From contig CM041294.1 of the NCBI GenBank assembly GCA_023052935.1, positions 88,644,616 to 88,708,615 of the forward strand: DNA of 64,000 nucleotides, in the 5' to 3' direction. The translations under genes and the position numbers were made by a program. Below are positions 1 through 10,720 of the stretch, one piece after another. This stretch comes from Piezodorus guildinii (lineage: Eukaryota > Arthropoda > Insecta > Hemiptera > Pentatomidae). Numbering within the stretch: position 1 is the stretch's first letter; the number at the start of each line of letters is the position of its first letter. The notes below the pieces were generated by a model. It was not told where the DNA came from and made no database searches. It was given only the letters and a program-made list of their open reading frames with translations.

Positions 1-888
1 TAACCCCACAGGAGGTACATTGAGGTACCCTCGTCATCAGGTAGCCGTGGGTCAGTCTTGTATGGCCAATCCTCAGTCGAGCCAGTATCACTTCCTCCTT
101 CCTGCACAGCCGTAGGTCTGCTCGGTTGGGTTTCACCGAAGGCTCGACTACTCTAAGTTTATTCTCCCTCATAAAAAACCATACTTTTTGCCAATGTTCT
201 ATAGCCTTTCCTTTTATGAAGGCGATTACTTCCCGCGTTGACGCATCCGGAACAAACAGACCTTCTGTGACAGCTAGTTTCGCTTTGGTATCAGCTAGCT
301 CGTTTCCTTTTATGCCACAGTGACCAGGTAGCCATATAAATTCTATTCGGTAGAATAGTGGTAACCAACCCTCTCTAATGCCTTTAATTGTGTTAAGGGT
401 TCTACCACAAGTGGGTCCACAGAAATTGTATTTGTTAAAGCCTTAAGAGCCGATTTGGAATCTGTGCAGATAAATGCGTTCCCAGTGCTGCTAATAAAAT
501 CATGCACCGCGCGATTTATTGCATGCAACTCAGCGTGATATGATGAACAAAAAGGTGGTAACGAATACATTTTTACGCCCTCCGAGATTGTAGCGGAGCC
601 CATTCCATCTGCTGTTTTGGATCCATCCGTATAGATATAAGTCCACTCGCTATGTTTCCGCTGGAATTGCAGAAATTGCGATTTCTGTTCTAATTGGCTG
701 ATTATATCTTTGCCCCGTTTGCAGTTAATACGATGTGTTTTAGGAATTGAATGTAGCCACGGTCCTGATTGCAATAGTCGAAAGACCAGAGGTGTCGGTA
801 AGGAATGAAGGTCAAGTTCGGATCTGTGTACAGACCATCTTTCTGGTAGTGAAAGTTTCAATTGGTTAATAGTCGTAAGACTAAACAA
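1..888 (-). pseudogene. LINE ORF2 C-terminus: RNase H domain, frameshifted, cut by window edge
   Basis: Read on the minus strand, residues from 888 down to 343 form the first part of a retrotransposon RNase H. The motif YTDGSKTADG carries the first catalytic Asp, and the later AELHAIN and CTDSKSALKAL segments carry the Glu and second Asp. The frame stops near 343 but continues in another frame to the window edge with the fourth-motif stretch WLPGHCGIKGNELAD, a tryptophan-rich linker, and a GHTRLTHGYLM...PQCTSC tail. This order (RNase H, then a small Cys/His tail) is the C-terminal end of I/R1-group LINEs that keep an RNase H. One frameshift near 345 breaks it. The rest of the element lies outside the window or is lost. 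It is a dead fragment, not a host gene. Confidence 0.8.
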
Positions 889-1159
889 TTCAGGGTTAAA
901 GCAAGTGAGGGATTATAAATATTATATCGATGCTTAGTTTAAAGATCAGGACAGGATAGATGGCGAAATAAACAGACAAATAAAATCTGCTAGCAGATGT
1001 TATACTTACCTCAAAAATGGATTCATCGGGGACAAAAAAAGGTATTTATTTATTTTTTGTAAAAACTTGTTTATTCAGTACGGCCAACTAACTCTGCCCA
1101 ATACTATAATGTCCAATAATTTGATGCTTCGCCGCCAGTGCTCTGGGCACCACTTGTAG

Positions 1160-1377
1160 GGAACCAGTAATATAGAATATTTGCTGAGATGGCTCGGCCA
1201 TATTTCTAGAATGACAGTAAAAAGAATGGCGAAGGAAGATTTGGGAAGGCGGATCCAGGAAGCCTTTGACAGAAGAGGTCTGGAATGGAAAAGGAGAGGA
1301 AGATCGATACGGGAGAGAGATCGTTGGATCAGGCTCTACAGAAAGGAGTCCCAGGCTGCACAGTTGAAAATATGACC
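1160..1377 (+). pseudogene. LINE reverse transcriptase C-terminal tail (RTE-like), short relic
   Basis: About 65 codons reading LRWLGHISRM, then a basic stretch with GRRIQEAFDRRG and a tryptophan-containing end. The GHxxRM signature followed by arginine-rich sequence is the usual C-terminus of insect 'endonuclease-reverse transcriptase' LINEs. The same tail is better preserved at 5848-6309. No catalytic domain remains. The opposite strand is also open here, but nothing on it looks like a protein. Confidence 0.6.
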
Positions 1378-2231
1378 AACTTAGGTGGAAAAAATGTTTA
1401 AACTTGTCCATATTTAACCTTTGGGGTCCCAGATTATGGAAAAAAAATATAAAACTAATTAAATTGTTGACAGGATTGGCGAGCGCAGAGTGGTCAAACA
1501 TCAAATTGATTTGCTAAAAAATCCATAAATTTTACGTTTGAAGTCATAGAATACGGGAATAATTATACAAAAAATCTAATTGTCGCTCGGAGTTGCTGAA
1601 ACCTGCTAATAGGTGTATTTTATATCATTTAGGAAAACCTTCAAATTATAGATTGTAAAACATTTAATTCGGAGTGTTGTGTCTGAAGAAATTATGTATC
1701 TCCCAAAACGCAAAAAATCGCAAAAATTAAAAATTTGTTATATTTAAAGACTAGAAGGATTAATGAAACAAATCCTTGGGGGTTGTATAGTTTTTCGTTA
1801 TTGAATAGGGGCATACATTTACAAATCGCTAAATTAACTTTACAGGTAGATTACAATGAATATTCAATAACGAGTTTGGAAATATGTCTTACCTGTCTCA
1901 GCATGTGCCATTGTTAAATAAAAGCAAAAAGACATTGCGCTACACACACCTTGAGCATACTAAATGGCCATCGAATAAATATAATCATTAATAGTACCAT
2001 TTATTAGGCACTTGTGTGAACAGGAATGATTCACTCATTTACTATTTTTTGTAAACACAGTATGGTGGGAATTAGTATTGAGGGTCTTATAAACTAATAA
2101 TAAAAAGGTCAAGGCACTTAGAAATTCCAAACTTTTGACTTGACTTTTGTCCACCCAAATTGGTGATTTTGCCCTTTGTGCGACGTTGGCAGTAGAAGAG
2201 GAGAAGATAATGAACCACGTTATTTAATAAA
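1378..2231. other. AT-rich stretch without recognisable gene
   Basis: Short open frames only, none with a domain signature or splice context. I see nothing supportable here. Confidence 0.5.
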
Positions 2232-2352
2232 AAGGCTTTAAATATAACTCCTACTGTAGCATTGTCTAATTGGCCACAATAGCATAAAGTGACGTTAAAT
2301 GTATACACAAAAAACCAAACAAAAAAACTGCAGCATAATGTGATGTTAAATG
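2232..2352 (+). repeat. Diverged 3' end of the tRNA-derived SINE (SINE-1)
   Basis: The stretch with ACTCCTACTGTAGCATTG, then CACAATAGCATAAAG and TGACGTTAAAT matches, with many changes, the last ~70 bp of the full-length SINE copies at 47,364, 53,126, 55,643 and 57,410. A second partial copy of the last 20 bp follows at 2330-2352. The 5' tRNA-like head is missing. Confidence 0.6.
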
Positions 2353-2622
2353 GGTAAATAACAAAACCGTTTCTCCTTGATAAAGATCCGATACACAGCT
2401 TGCTTTATAACATTACTTAAAACAAATATAATAATACATCGTAATACCTTAAGTTTAAAAATGACAAAGATGTCTTGGTTGGCATTCTTATAAAGCGATA
2501 TATGATTCACAGTGGAAATATGTATTTTGATTCCTAATATAACCGTCGTCAATATTTGCAGATGAAAATAACGTTGTATAGCTCTTTTCATCTTAAAAAT
2601 TCACTGGTTCCAAACAAAAATA

Positions 2623-2757
2623 AAAATCTGGTGTGGAAAACACACGACATTCACTTACTCCTGTTTTTAAAATAGATTAAAGAATTTTCAAATACATAAC
2701 AGATAAAAATGAGTGAAACCATTAAAGAATTAATTAAATGAAATTTCTATAGAAACA
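2623..2757 (-). repeat. Repeat A, 3'-terminal fragment
   Basis: It begins with CTGGTGTGGAAAACACACGA and continues through the ACTTTCACTTAC-like motif and TTTTAAAATA. This is the reverse complement of the 3' end of the anonymous family described at 54,515-55,428. It is cut off at TTTCTATAGAAACAC. Confidence 0.7.
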
Positions 2758-2926
2758 CTAGCTGTAACCCGCGTCTTTGCTCGCGAGTATTTCATTTTGT
2801 CTTCATTTAAATTTGCATAAATGCGTTTATGAGTGGTAACTATAAAACGCATATGATGGACCTGTTGTTTGGGGATGTGGTAACAAAGAAACTACCAATA
2901 AAAAAAAAAACTTCCTTTAATTTTTA

Positions 2927-3704
2927 CTTTCACTTACTATATATAGTTAGGGGAAGTATTGCGATCGTGAAATTTTTCGAATCCAGTTTTCAACGGAAGT
3001 CTACGTTTTAGGGTCCCCTGAGTCCAAATAACCAAGTCCCGCAAAAAGGTCTGTGTGTGTGTGTGTGGCAACTCTCGGGCGGAAATGGTAAGTCCTATGA
3101 AACTGAAATTTCATATTTAAGACAACTATACGCCCGAGACGTGACAAAACTTTTTTCATCGAAATGAGCTTGCCAGAAGAGGCACTTTATACCATGCATT
3201 TTGCACCTTTTTTCGATTTTCTCGAAAACGGTTCCGACGATTTTGACTAAACTCGCTATATCGATGTAAAATTTAATGGGCTTTAATATCATGTAGGTTG
3301 TATTCTGATTAAAATGGTCTGACAGGGCTTAAATGCCGATATTTTAAATTGTCTTCTTCAAAAGTACCTTTAATTTTGTAGATTCTATATTATCTTGTTA
3401 GCATTGATAAATAACAGCTAAATATGTAAGTTGTTCGAATTTGAACAACAACTAAAGGAGAAAACTGAAAAAATATTCTTTTAATGCAATTTTTTGTTTT
3501 TGACCATAAGAACAGTAATATGCTAGTACATTAGTATGCTATACCGTTTGAAAGCTAAAGATTTTAGAAAAATTATTATCTTATACTCAAGCTTTTAAAA
3601 GTTAATAGAGAGTGATGAAATGAACATAACTAACTGATTATTTTAGATAAATAATATAATAGATTTTTTAATGAAACACATATTTCTATAGAAATTTAAT
3701 TTAA
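2927..3704 (+). repeat. Repeat A copy, nearly full length, lacking the 3' end
   Basis: It opens with the palindrome-like CACTTACTATATATAGTTAG, followed by a conserved block (AACGTTTTAGGGTCCCCTGA type), a (GT)n tract at 3049-3066, a CCCGAGACGTGAC block and an AT-rich second half. There is no protein-coding capacity; open frames here are not conserved between copies. A second copy follows head to tail after only a few bases. Confidence 0.8.
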
Positions 3705-4236
3705 TTTATTACTTTCACTTACTATATATAGTAAGGGGAAGTATTGCGATCGTGAAATTTTTCGAATCCAGTTTTCAACGAAATACACGTTTTAGGGTCC
3801 CCTGAGTCCAAATAACCAAGTCCCGCAAAAAGGTCTGTGTGGTAACTCCCGGCCGTAACGGTAAGTCCTATGATACTGAAATTTCATATTTAAGACAACT
3901 ATATACCCGAGACGTGACAAAACTTTTTTCATCGAAACGAGCTTGCCAGAAGAAGCACTTTATACCATGCATTTTGCACTTTTTTTTCGATTTTCTCGAA
4001 AACGGTTCCGACGATTATGACTACACTCGCTATATTGATGTAAAATTTAATGGGCTTTAATATCATGTAGGTTTTATTCTGATTCAAATGGTCTGACGGG
4101 GCTTAAATGCCGATATTTTAAATTTTCTTCTTTTTTTCTTGATAGTTTCAGGTATTTTTATCTCTAACTGTTTTTTGAAAATTCTTACATTGATTTTAAA
4201 AATGAAGGTAAGTAAAAGTTGCCCGCACCAGATTTT
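3705..4236 (+). repeat. Repeat A copy with internal deletion, tandem to the previous one
   Basis: It has the same 5' palindrome and conserved first half as the copy at 2927. The AT-rich middle is deleted around 4130, and the copy resumes at TTTTTATCTCTAACTG before ending with GGTAAGTAAAAG and the CGCACCAGATTTTT terminus. Confidence 0.8.
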
Positions 4237-5049
4237 TTCTTACTGGTGTGTTTTCTTGGTAGCTGCACCCTCAACCAACTTCCTTACCATATAGTCATAA
4301 CGGTCAACAACTGCTCCATTATTATAAGACGTATAAATTTTCAAAATAATTAGATATTATATTTTTTACAATTATATTTATCAAAGTTGTTTTCAAGTGA
4401 AAATATTCCCACTCGCTAGATCAATGTATATCAATCACATTTATGTTACAAATGTGACCATATACCAGGATTACGTTACAGTTGATATAATATATTGAGT
4501 AATTTTGGGTGTACCTACTTTTACTGGATCGCTATTGTATATTTAACAGAATTAACTGGCAACTTATTAGACTAAAGTTAGAATTATGGTTGATGAGGAA
4601 AGTGATTTAAAAACAACGTAACCTATTACTATAATTAATCTAATACATCTATAAATATCTTATTTCAAAAACTACACTTCTTTATCTTTGCTTGAGGTTT
4701 GGTGAATTCAATTTGATAAATAAAAGAATTTAAATTGAAACTGCTACAAATTATGAAATATGTTGATAGTTACTATGTTGAATGAGGTTATATAAAATAA
4801 ATACAGGTGAATAGAAATAAGCTACTCTGTTTATGATAAATAAAAAATTACTATTTCATGTCAGATATCAATTTTTTTTACTCAATGTTACAATTACATT
4901 CCAGTATTAAGTACCCACATCCAAATTATTCAATAACATCGTTTTATCTTCTAAACATAACCATTGTATATCATCATAATTCCTTTGCAACTCATAAATC
5001 ATTGCAAGTCATTTAAATGAGTATTTATAATTTTTCTGGAAACGTATAG
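4237..5049. other. AT-rich intergenic stretch
   Basis: No coding signature. A ~70-bp sequence starting GCTGCACCCTCAACCAACTT (about 4262-4330) reappears diverged at about 61,739-61,800, so part of this stretch is also repetitive. Confidence 0.4.
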
Positions 5050-5352
5050 TAATATGTATTTTATTATTACTGGAAACTATAATGTGAATGTATATTTTAT
5101 AAAGAAGAAAGCATAGAAACAATCAACACACACTTATATTTGAATTAATAATCACGTGAGAATATATGGGAAGGTTACTTACTGGGGAACCAGTGTTGCC
5201 ACAGTTAAAACCATTTAGAATAGTAAATAAAAACTATCCTATCATTTAATTTGGACCAAATAATAGATACTTACGAAGTTTGGTCAAAGTGGGTTCTGTA
5301 ATTTCAGAGTTTATCGCGAACAAACATTGTGACACGAGATTTTTATATATAG
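5050..5352 (+). repeat. Repeat B copy 1 (~300 bp)
   Basis: This block, from the ATATGTATTTTATTATTACT region to GTGACACGAGATTTTTATAT, is repeated at 8935-9262 with many substitutions and small indels. Both copies share ACTGGGGA(A)CCAGTGTTGCCA and CTTACGAAGTTTG. There is no coding potential. Both copies end at ACGAGATTT plus a TA tract. Confidence 0.7.
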
Positions 5353-5354
5353 AG

Positions 5355-5835
5355 ATGTGTTTTATTAAAAAATCTATTATATTATTATCTAAAATAACCA
5401 CTTAGTTTTATCGGCTTTTCATCACTCTCAATTAACTTTTAAAAGCTTGAGTATAAGATAATAATTTTTCTAAAATCTTTAGCTTTCAAACGGTATATTA
5501 TACATCTATATTACTGTTCTTATGTTCAAAAACAAAAAATTGCATTAAAAGAATATTTTTTCAGTTTTCTCCTTTAGTTGTTGTTCAAATTCGAACAACT
5601 TACAAATTTAGCTGTTATTTATCAATGCTAACAAGATAATATGGCTATTTTTATAGAATCTACAAAATTAAAGGTACTTTTGACAATTTAAAATATCGGC
5701 ATTTAAGCCCTGTCAGACCATTTTAATCAGAATGAAACCTACAATATGTTAAAGCCTATTAAATTTTACATTGATATATTGAGTTTAATTAAAATCGTCG
5801 GAACCGTTTTCAAGAAAATCGTTATATATCTTAAG
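5355..5835 (-). repeat. Repeat A copy, truncated at its 5' half
   Basis: This is the reverse complement of the repeat A 3' half, from the AACACATGTTTCTAT-like end to TCGTCGGAACCGTTTTC. It is cut by the LINE tail that starts near 5848. Confidence 0.75.
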
Positions 5836-5847
5836 AAAAAGTTATAT

Positions 5848-6309
5848 ATCTTACCTATATTGACGTATGCCAGCGAATCCTAGGCCCTCACCACTAAACA
5901 TAAAAGCCAACTCCAGGCTATGGAGATGCGCTACTTGAGGAAAGTTGAGAATAAGGCGAGGAGAGATAGGATGAGATATACCATAATAAGATCCAACCTT
6001 GATGTCAGACCGGCCGAGGATATTGTTGAAGAAATTCAGCTAAGATGGTACGGCCATGTCTCAAGAATGTCGGAGGATCGCGTGGCAAAAGCAACATATG
6101 AGCTGAAAGTAGAGGGAAGGAGACCAAGAGGAAGACCTAGGAAGACTTGGGAGGATGGGATCAGGAAGGCCTGCCGAAAAAGAGATATAGATTGGAGATC
6201 AGCAGGGGAAATGGCGCAGAATAGGAATGCCTGGATCAGCCTCTACAAGCGACCCCCTCACACTGCTGTGCGGTAGAGAGGAAAGATGAAGAAGAAGAAG
6301 AAGAAGAAG
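5848..6309 (+). pseudogene. RTE-like LINE 3' end with (GAA)n tail
   Basis: Reading starts with LPILTYAS...ALTTKHKSQLQAMEMRYLRK and continues through LRWYGHVSRM, GRRPRGRPRKTWEDGIRK and DIDWRS to a stop near 6276. This is the conserved region after the RT palm and thumb in RTE-type endonuclease/RT LINEs. There is one stop inside the first part (in the ETWAL-like motif), so the fragment is dead and 5'-truncated. It ends in a GAA trinucleotide tract (6285-6309), the simple-repeat 3' tail typical of RTE elements rather than poly(A). Confidence 0.75.
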
Positions 6310-6325
6310 TTTTATATTTTCCGAA

Positions 6326-7156
6326 TTCGGCCGGTTATACAAATTACTAAACAGAAAATCTCATCTTACAGTCGACAACAAATTACTAATATATAAGACA
6401 GTACTGAAACCTATATGGACCTACGGACTTGAACTATGGGGGACAACTAAACATTCTAACATCAAACGTATCCAATCCTTCCAATCCAAAGTCCTCCGAA
6501 CAATAGTTAATGCTCCTTATTACGTTACCAACTGTACCCTACACCATGACCTTAATATTCCATTTATTTTAGACCTGGTTTCATCCAAATTCTCCAAATT
6601 CCATCAGAACCTTCTTCATCATCCTAATCCTCTTGCTCAATCGCTTTCCAGCTTCACCCATCCCTACAATCCTCCTCGAAGATTGAAACGGCAGTGGCCC
6701 CGCGACGTTTTGTAAACATTTATCTGGAGTTCTGACACTGGTCAGATCCTCCACTCATGTACTGTATGTTTGTGGCTATTCCGCTCTGGCTCGGCCTCCA
6801 CTGGCATACACCAGTGAAGCGCTGAGTGGGAGGCGCTGGGATCTCTTGGATTCCGCTTCTCCCCCACTTGTGGGGGGAGCAGCCGAGTCTAGGGTTCCTT
6901 TGGCTGATGGTATATATTGTATATAGTTAAGTTTGCTTGTATGATTTTTATTTATTTCCCAACTTGTATTTATCTCTACTACAGGTTGTTGTTTTGATTT
7001 GTTTCTTGTTGCTTTTTTTTTTGTATATATTTGAATTTATTTATTTCCGATTTTATGTAATTTGACTTTATCATTATTGGCTGTATATATTGTATGAATG
7101 TGTACTACATCTCTATTACTACTGTTCATTATGCAACAAATTGTAATATTTCTAAA

Positions 7157-7185
<29 letters not shown>
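6326..7185 (+). mobile_element. 5'-truncated jockey-like LINE (family J3) with target-site duplication
   Basis: It contains the last ~130 codons of an ORF2 (FGRLYKLLNRKSHL to RRLKRQWPRDVL, stop about 6714), a 3' UTR and a 24-nt poly(A) at about 7162-7185. The same 3' end occurs on the minus strand at 41,414-43,130. ATTTTCCGAA at 6316-6325 is repeated at 7186-7195, a 10-bp target duplication that fixes both ends. The element kept only its 3' fifth. The remaining reading frame has no stop, so the insertion is fairly recent, but it cannot move by itself. Confidence 0.85.
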
Positions 7186-7188
<3 letters not shown>

Positions 7189-7195
7189 TTCCGAA

Positions 7196-8740
7196 GCTCA
7201 GAAAAACCGGCGATTTCCAAAAAGTACTATATCCACTTTAGGAAATTTTACAGGAAACGCAAAAATCTGTCATTTATTCATTATTGGACCAATTTACGTG
7301 ATTCTTTTTTATTAAAAACAAAAGTTGATTTTTAAGTGTGTTGCCAACTCATTTTTCCAACTCATTTTTCCAACTTATTGCACTTTTCCGATATAGTACT
7401 TTGGATTTGTATGGATATAGTACTTTTTGGAACGAATTAAAAGGGATATAGTACTTTTTGAAAGAATATAACGTGCGATAAGTTGGTAACAGTCACTATA
7501 ACCTTCCTGATACATTACCGATAACTAACGTATTTTTAAAAATTCCTTAGTTATGCCGTCCTTCGGAGGGGACGTTAAAAGGTGGTCCCGAGCCTGTGCG
7601 ATGTCAGGTACTCGTTAAAGATCCCTATCATAATAAAACCTGGATAAGCAAAATTTAGGACTCCCACTGTAGCATCGTCCGATTAGCCCTAGTAGCATAA
7701 AGTGACGTTAAACGAACAAACAAACAACTAACGTCTTTATATCGTTAATTACTTAGTTTTGTAAATTTCCTTATTCTCCCTGAGAAATATCTTTCTTTGT
7801 TGGTAATTACATTGATTATCTATTCTTCATAAAGAGAGTAAATATCCAAAGGACAATTTATCTATTTATGGCACTATAATAAGAAAGTATGTAATGATGA
7901 AATTTGTTTTGAACTTTTATTTACTATTTGTGTGAATTTAGCAAATTTAACTATATTATTAACGACGTGTAAACAATATTTAACCATAGATACTGTTAAA
8001 TAATAACTTTTGAGCTTTTATTTAACATAAAAAAATCGACTACCAAGTTAAATTAGGCACGGATTTTGTTCACATATTTAGCAAGTTCGTGGAATGCTAA
8101 TTCCAGCTATTTGCTGCATTAAATACCATTATTCTATTAAAATGTGAGTTTCTGAAAAATTTTAAACCAAATTTATGTTGCTGCATGAAGAAATACTATG
8201 AAAAAACTTAATTTCATTGACAACCTAAAAGAACCAAAGCGACGCAACTAAGTTGTTTCAAATAGCCTAAAAACTGATTATTAGAATAAAATGAGTGATC
8301 AAAATAATAGCGGTAATTCAAGACGTGCTAAATGATCCAATAAAAATGCATAAAATGATGAAAACAATAAATTAATGGTGATATGTTACGAGATTAGATG
8401 CTTCTGCCGTATAGTAGGAAATATAGTACCTTTTGGAAGGAAATGAATGGAAAGGTTATATCTGTTTACATAGGATATAGTACGTTTTGGAAAAAAACAT
8501 GGATATAGTACCTTTTGGAATGAAATAAAATGTGTATTTAGTACCTTTTAGAATGAAATGTAATTTTTAAATACTTTTTTAAAGGATTTTTATGTTTTTT
8601 AGATCAAATTTGATAACGGATTTAAATAAAACATTAAATAAATAACATTAAATAAGCTATTAGAACACAAATATGTGAAAATATCAACTTTGAAAAAAAT
8701 GTCCTTTAGTACCTTTTGGAAATCAACGTCTCAATTGTGG
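7196..8740. repeat. DNA-transposon-like element with many subterminal copies of a ~20-bp motif
   Basis: The motif GGATATAGTACTTTTTGGAA recurs. It is inverted near 7210-7232, then forward near 7390-7470, and forward again several times at 8405-8725 (variants with CCTTTTGGAATG). The outermost copies face each other: GATTTCCAAAAAGTAC near the left end and TTTTGGAAATC near the right end. No transposase frame is present. Clustered subterminal motifs near both ends are known from hAT and related elements as transposase-binding sites; applying that here is inference. A SINE sits inside. Confidence 0.5.
7532..7725 (+). mobile_element. SINE-1, 5'-truncated copy
   Basis: It covers the SINE body from CCTTAGTTATGCCGTCCTTC to TGACGTTAAACGAACAAAC and lacks the tRNA-like head. 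AACTAACGT flanks it on both sides (7523-7531 and 7726-7734). It is part of the same family as the full copies at 47,364, 53,126, 55,643 and 57,410. Confidence 0.8.
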
Positions 8741-8934
8741 GTGAAGCCTTCCTTCAGAAAAAAACGTGTTTTTTTTTTAGGATACAGAAATCAGCTCTTT
8801 TATGTTGTTTTTTTTTTTAACGAAAGATTAACACTTTGAATTATTTAAAAAAACTAAAAACAAAACAGTATTCTTATTTTTATTATAACTGGAAACTATG
8901 GAGTGAATATATATTTTGTCCCATACTCGTCGCC

Positions 8935-9257
8935 AACTAATATGTATTTTATTATAACTGGAAACTATAGAGTGAACCTGTATTTTATAAATCAGAACGC
9001 ACAGAAACTATCAACACACGCTTATATTTGAATTAATAATCACATGTGTAAATATATGGGTAGGTTACTGGGGACCAGTGTTGCCATAGTTAACAAATTT
9101 TGTTTTACGTTTTAGAAAAGGATATTTTTCAATCATTTAGAATAGTAATAAACTATCTTATCTTTTAAGTTGGTCCAAATAACAGATACTTACGAAGTTT
9201 GATCAAAGTCGATAAAGTAATTTTAGATTTTATCGCGAACATACATCGTGACACGAG

Positions 9258-9262
<5 letters not shown>
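8935..9262 (+). repeat. Repeat B copy 2
   Basis: This is the second copy of the ~300-bp family seen at 5050-5352, again ending in GTGACACGAGATTT. Here it runs straight into a (TA)n microsatellite. An upstream partial duplicate of its first 40 bp lies at about 8880-8930. Confidence 0.7.

Positions 9263-9311
<49 letters not shown>
9261..9311. repeat. (TA)n microsatellite
   Basis: About 25 uninterrupted TA units directly at the end of repeat B. Confidence 0.95.
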
Positions 9312-9320
<9 letters not shown>

Positions 9321-9552
9321 TAAAACAAATGATATAAGGGTATATTATACTATAATTTATTTTGAAAAATAAACATTGTATAATCGTTGGTCTTATTTTC
9401 CTTGAAAGATAAGCGTTGTAAATCAAAATGAAGAAAGGACGTCCACTCCTTGGTAATTCCAAGATTTAGACTCTGAGAAATCGAAAAAATAGAAAAATCA
9501 TAAAGTTTTACCAGATGAATGGAGAAAATAAGAATAAATAGGTTTTAATTGT

Positions 9553-10257
9553 AAGCTACATGCTAAGAAAGCTAATGGATGAGTATACAACATGGGGTCT
9601 GAAAGTAAGTAAAGAAAAAACCAAACATATGGCATTTAATGGGAACATAGAAGCCTTATCCCTAGCAAATTGTGAATTAGAAAGGGTAAAGGAGTTTAAA
9701 TATCTGGGCAGATGGATAACTGAGGATGGCAGCTCTTCTAAGGACATCATGGAAAAAATTACGAGAGGAAGGCAGGTGATTGAAACCCTGAATTCTGTAT
9801 TATGGAGCAAGCAAGTGACCCTCCAAACCAAAAAAAAAAAAAAGATATACCATTCCTTTTTGGGAAGCGCCACGCTGTAGGCAGCGAAAGCATGGGCGAT
9901 TGCCAAAAAGAAGGAGGCAAGGCTAATATCTTTGGAGGTGGACTTTTGGAGGCGCTCTTGTGCCATATCTAGACTACAGCATGTTTCCAACCAAACTATT
10001 AGGCGGAAGGTCCAAGAAGAAAAATATATTCTGAACGAAATAGACATAAAGAGGATAAAATGGTATGGACATGTACAAAGAATGACAGAGGAGCGATGAC
10101 CTTTCTCTATCAATCTATGGAAAGGTGATAAAGGGGAAAACCCAGGAAAGATGGTTACAGGATGTGGAGGAAGGCATGGCTGCCAGGGGTCTTCGAGAGG
10201 GAGACTGGCTCGACCGAAAGAAGTGGCAAAATAATTTAGAAACGAGAAATAACTAAG
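9553..10257 (+). pseudogene. RTE-like LINE RT fragment (palm end to C-terminus), frameshifted
   Basis: Open from about 9560 to 9880: WGLKVSKEKTKHM, the FKYLGRWITEDG motif (the usual KYLG box after the catalytic palm) and WSKQVTLQTKKK. A short indel near the A-run at 9829-9843 and a stop at 9880 break it. The second part (AAKAWAIAKKKEARL ... IKRIKWYGHVQRMTEE) runs in other frames to about 10,110, followed by a glycine/arginine-rich end. The catalytic YxDD region upstream is missing. The opposite strand is open for 185 codons, which is only the mirror of this fragment. Confidence 0.75.
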
Positions 10258-10720
10258 TTGTAAAAAAACTCGTAAAATAATAAATAAAATTGTAAGGTGG
10301 TAGATTTTTTTTTTATATATATAAACAGTGACATGATCCTATAAATAGCAAACTGTCAGTTTAAGAAGTACTACCGAGAGATCGCCATGGTGACCGTGTA
10401 GTGATAAGCATGTGCTCTCATTGTCTCTATTGGAAATGTGATTTATTCATTTTTATAAACTGTATTTAAGAGTGATTATTAGCTCAAAAGGACAAGTTAT
10501 TAGTCTAGTTTAAGAAGTTATAGTAAGTTAAAGTAATTATAAGTGTGTAACTAAAAACAAAGTGGAAAACATGTGAAGTGTGCAAGGTTAGTTTTTTTAA
10601 CCATTAATTTATCTAATTAAATAAGTTTAAAACTTTAAAAACACTGTGTGTTTTTGTAAATATTGTTTCAAAACATTGTTTTTCGTGCGATCCGGTAAGT
10701 AAATAGACGAAAAGAGAGCA

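Noticed and set aside
9223..9462. Open frames running through TA microsatellites (also near 21,777 and 28,800)
   Set aside because: Repeating Ile-Tyr codons come from the simple repeat; no other coding evidence.
9556..10113. 185-codon open frame on the minus strand
   Set aside because: It is the mirror of the RTE-like RT fragment on the plus strand; only the plus strand shows family motifs.
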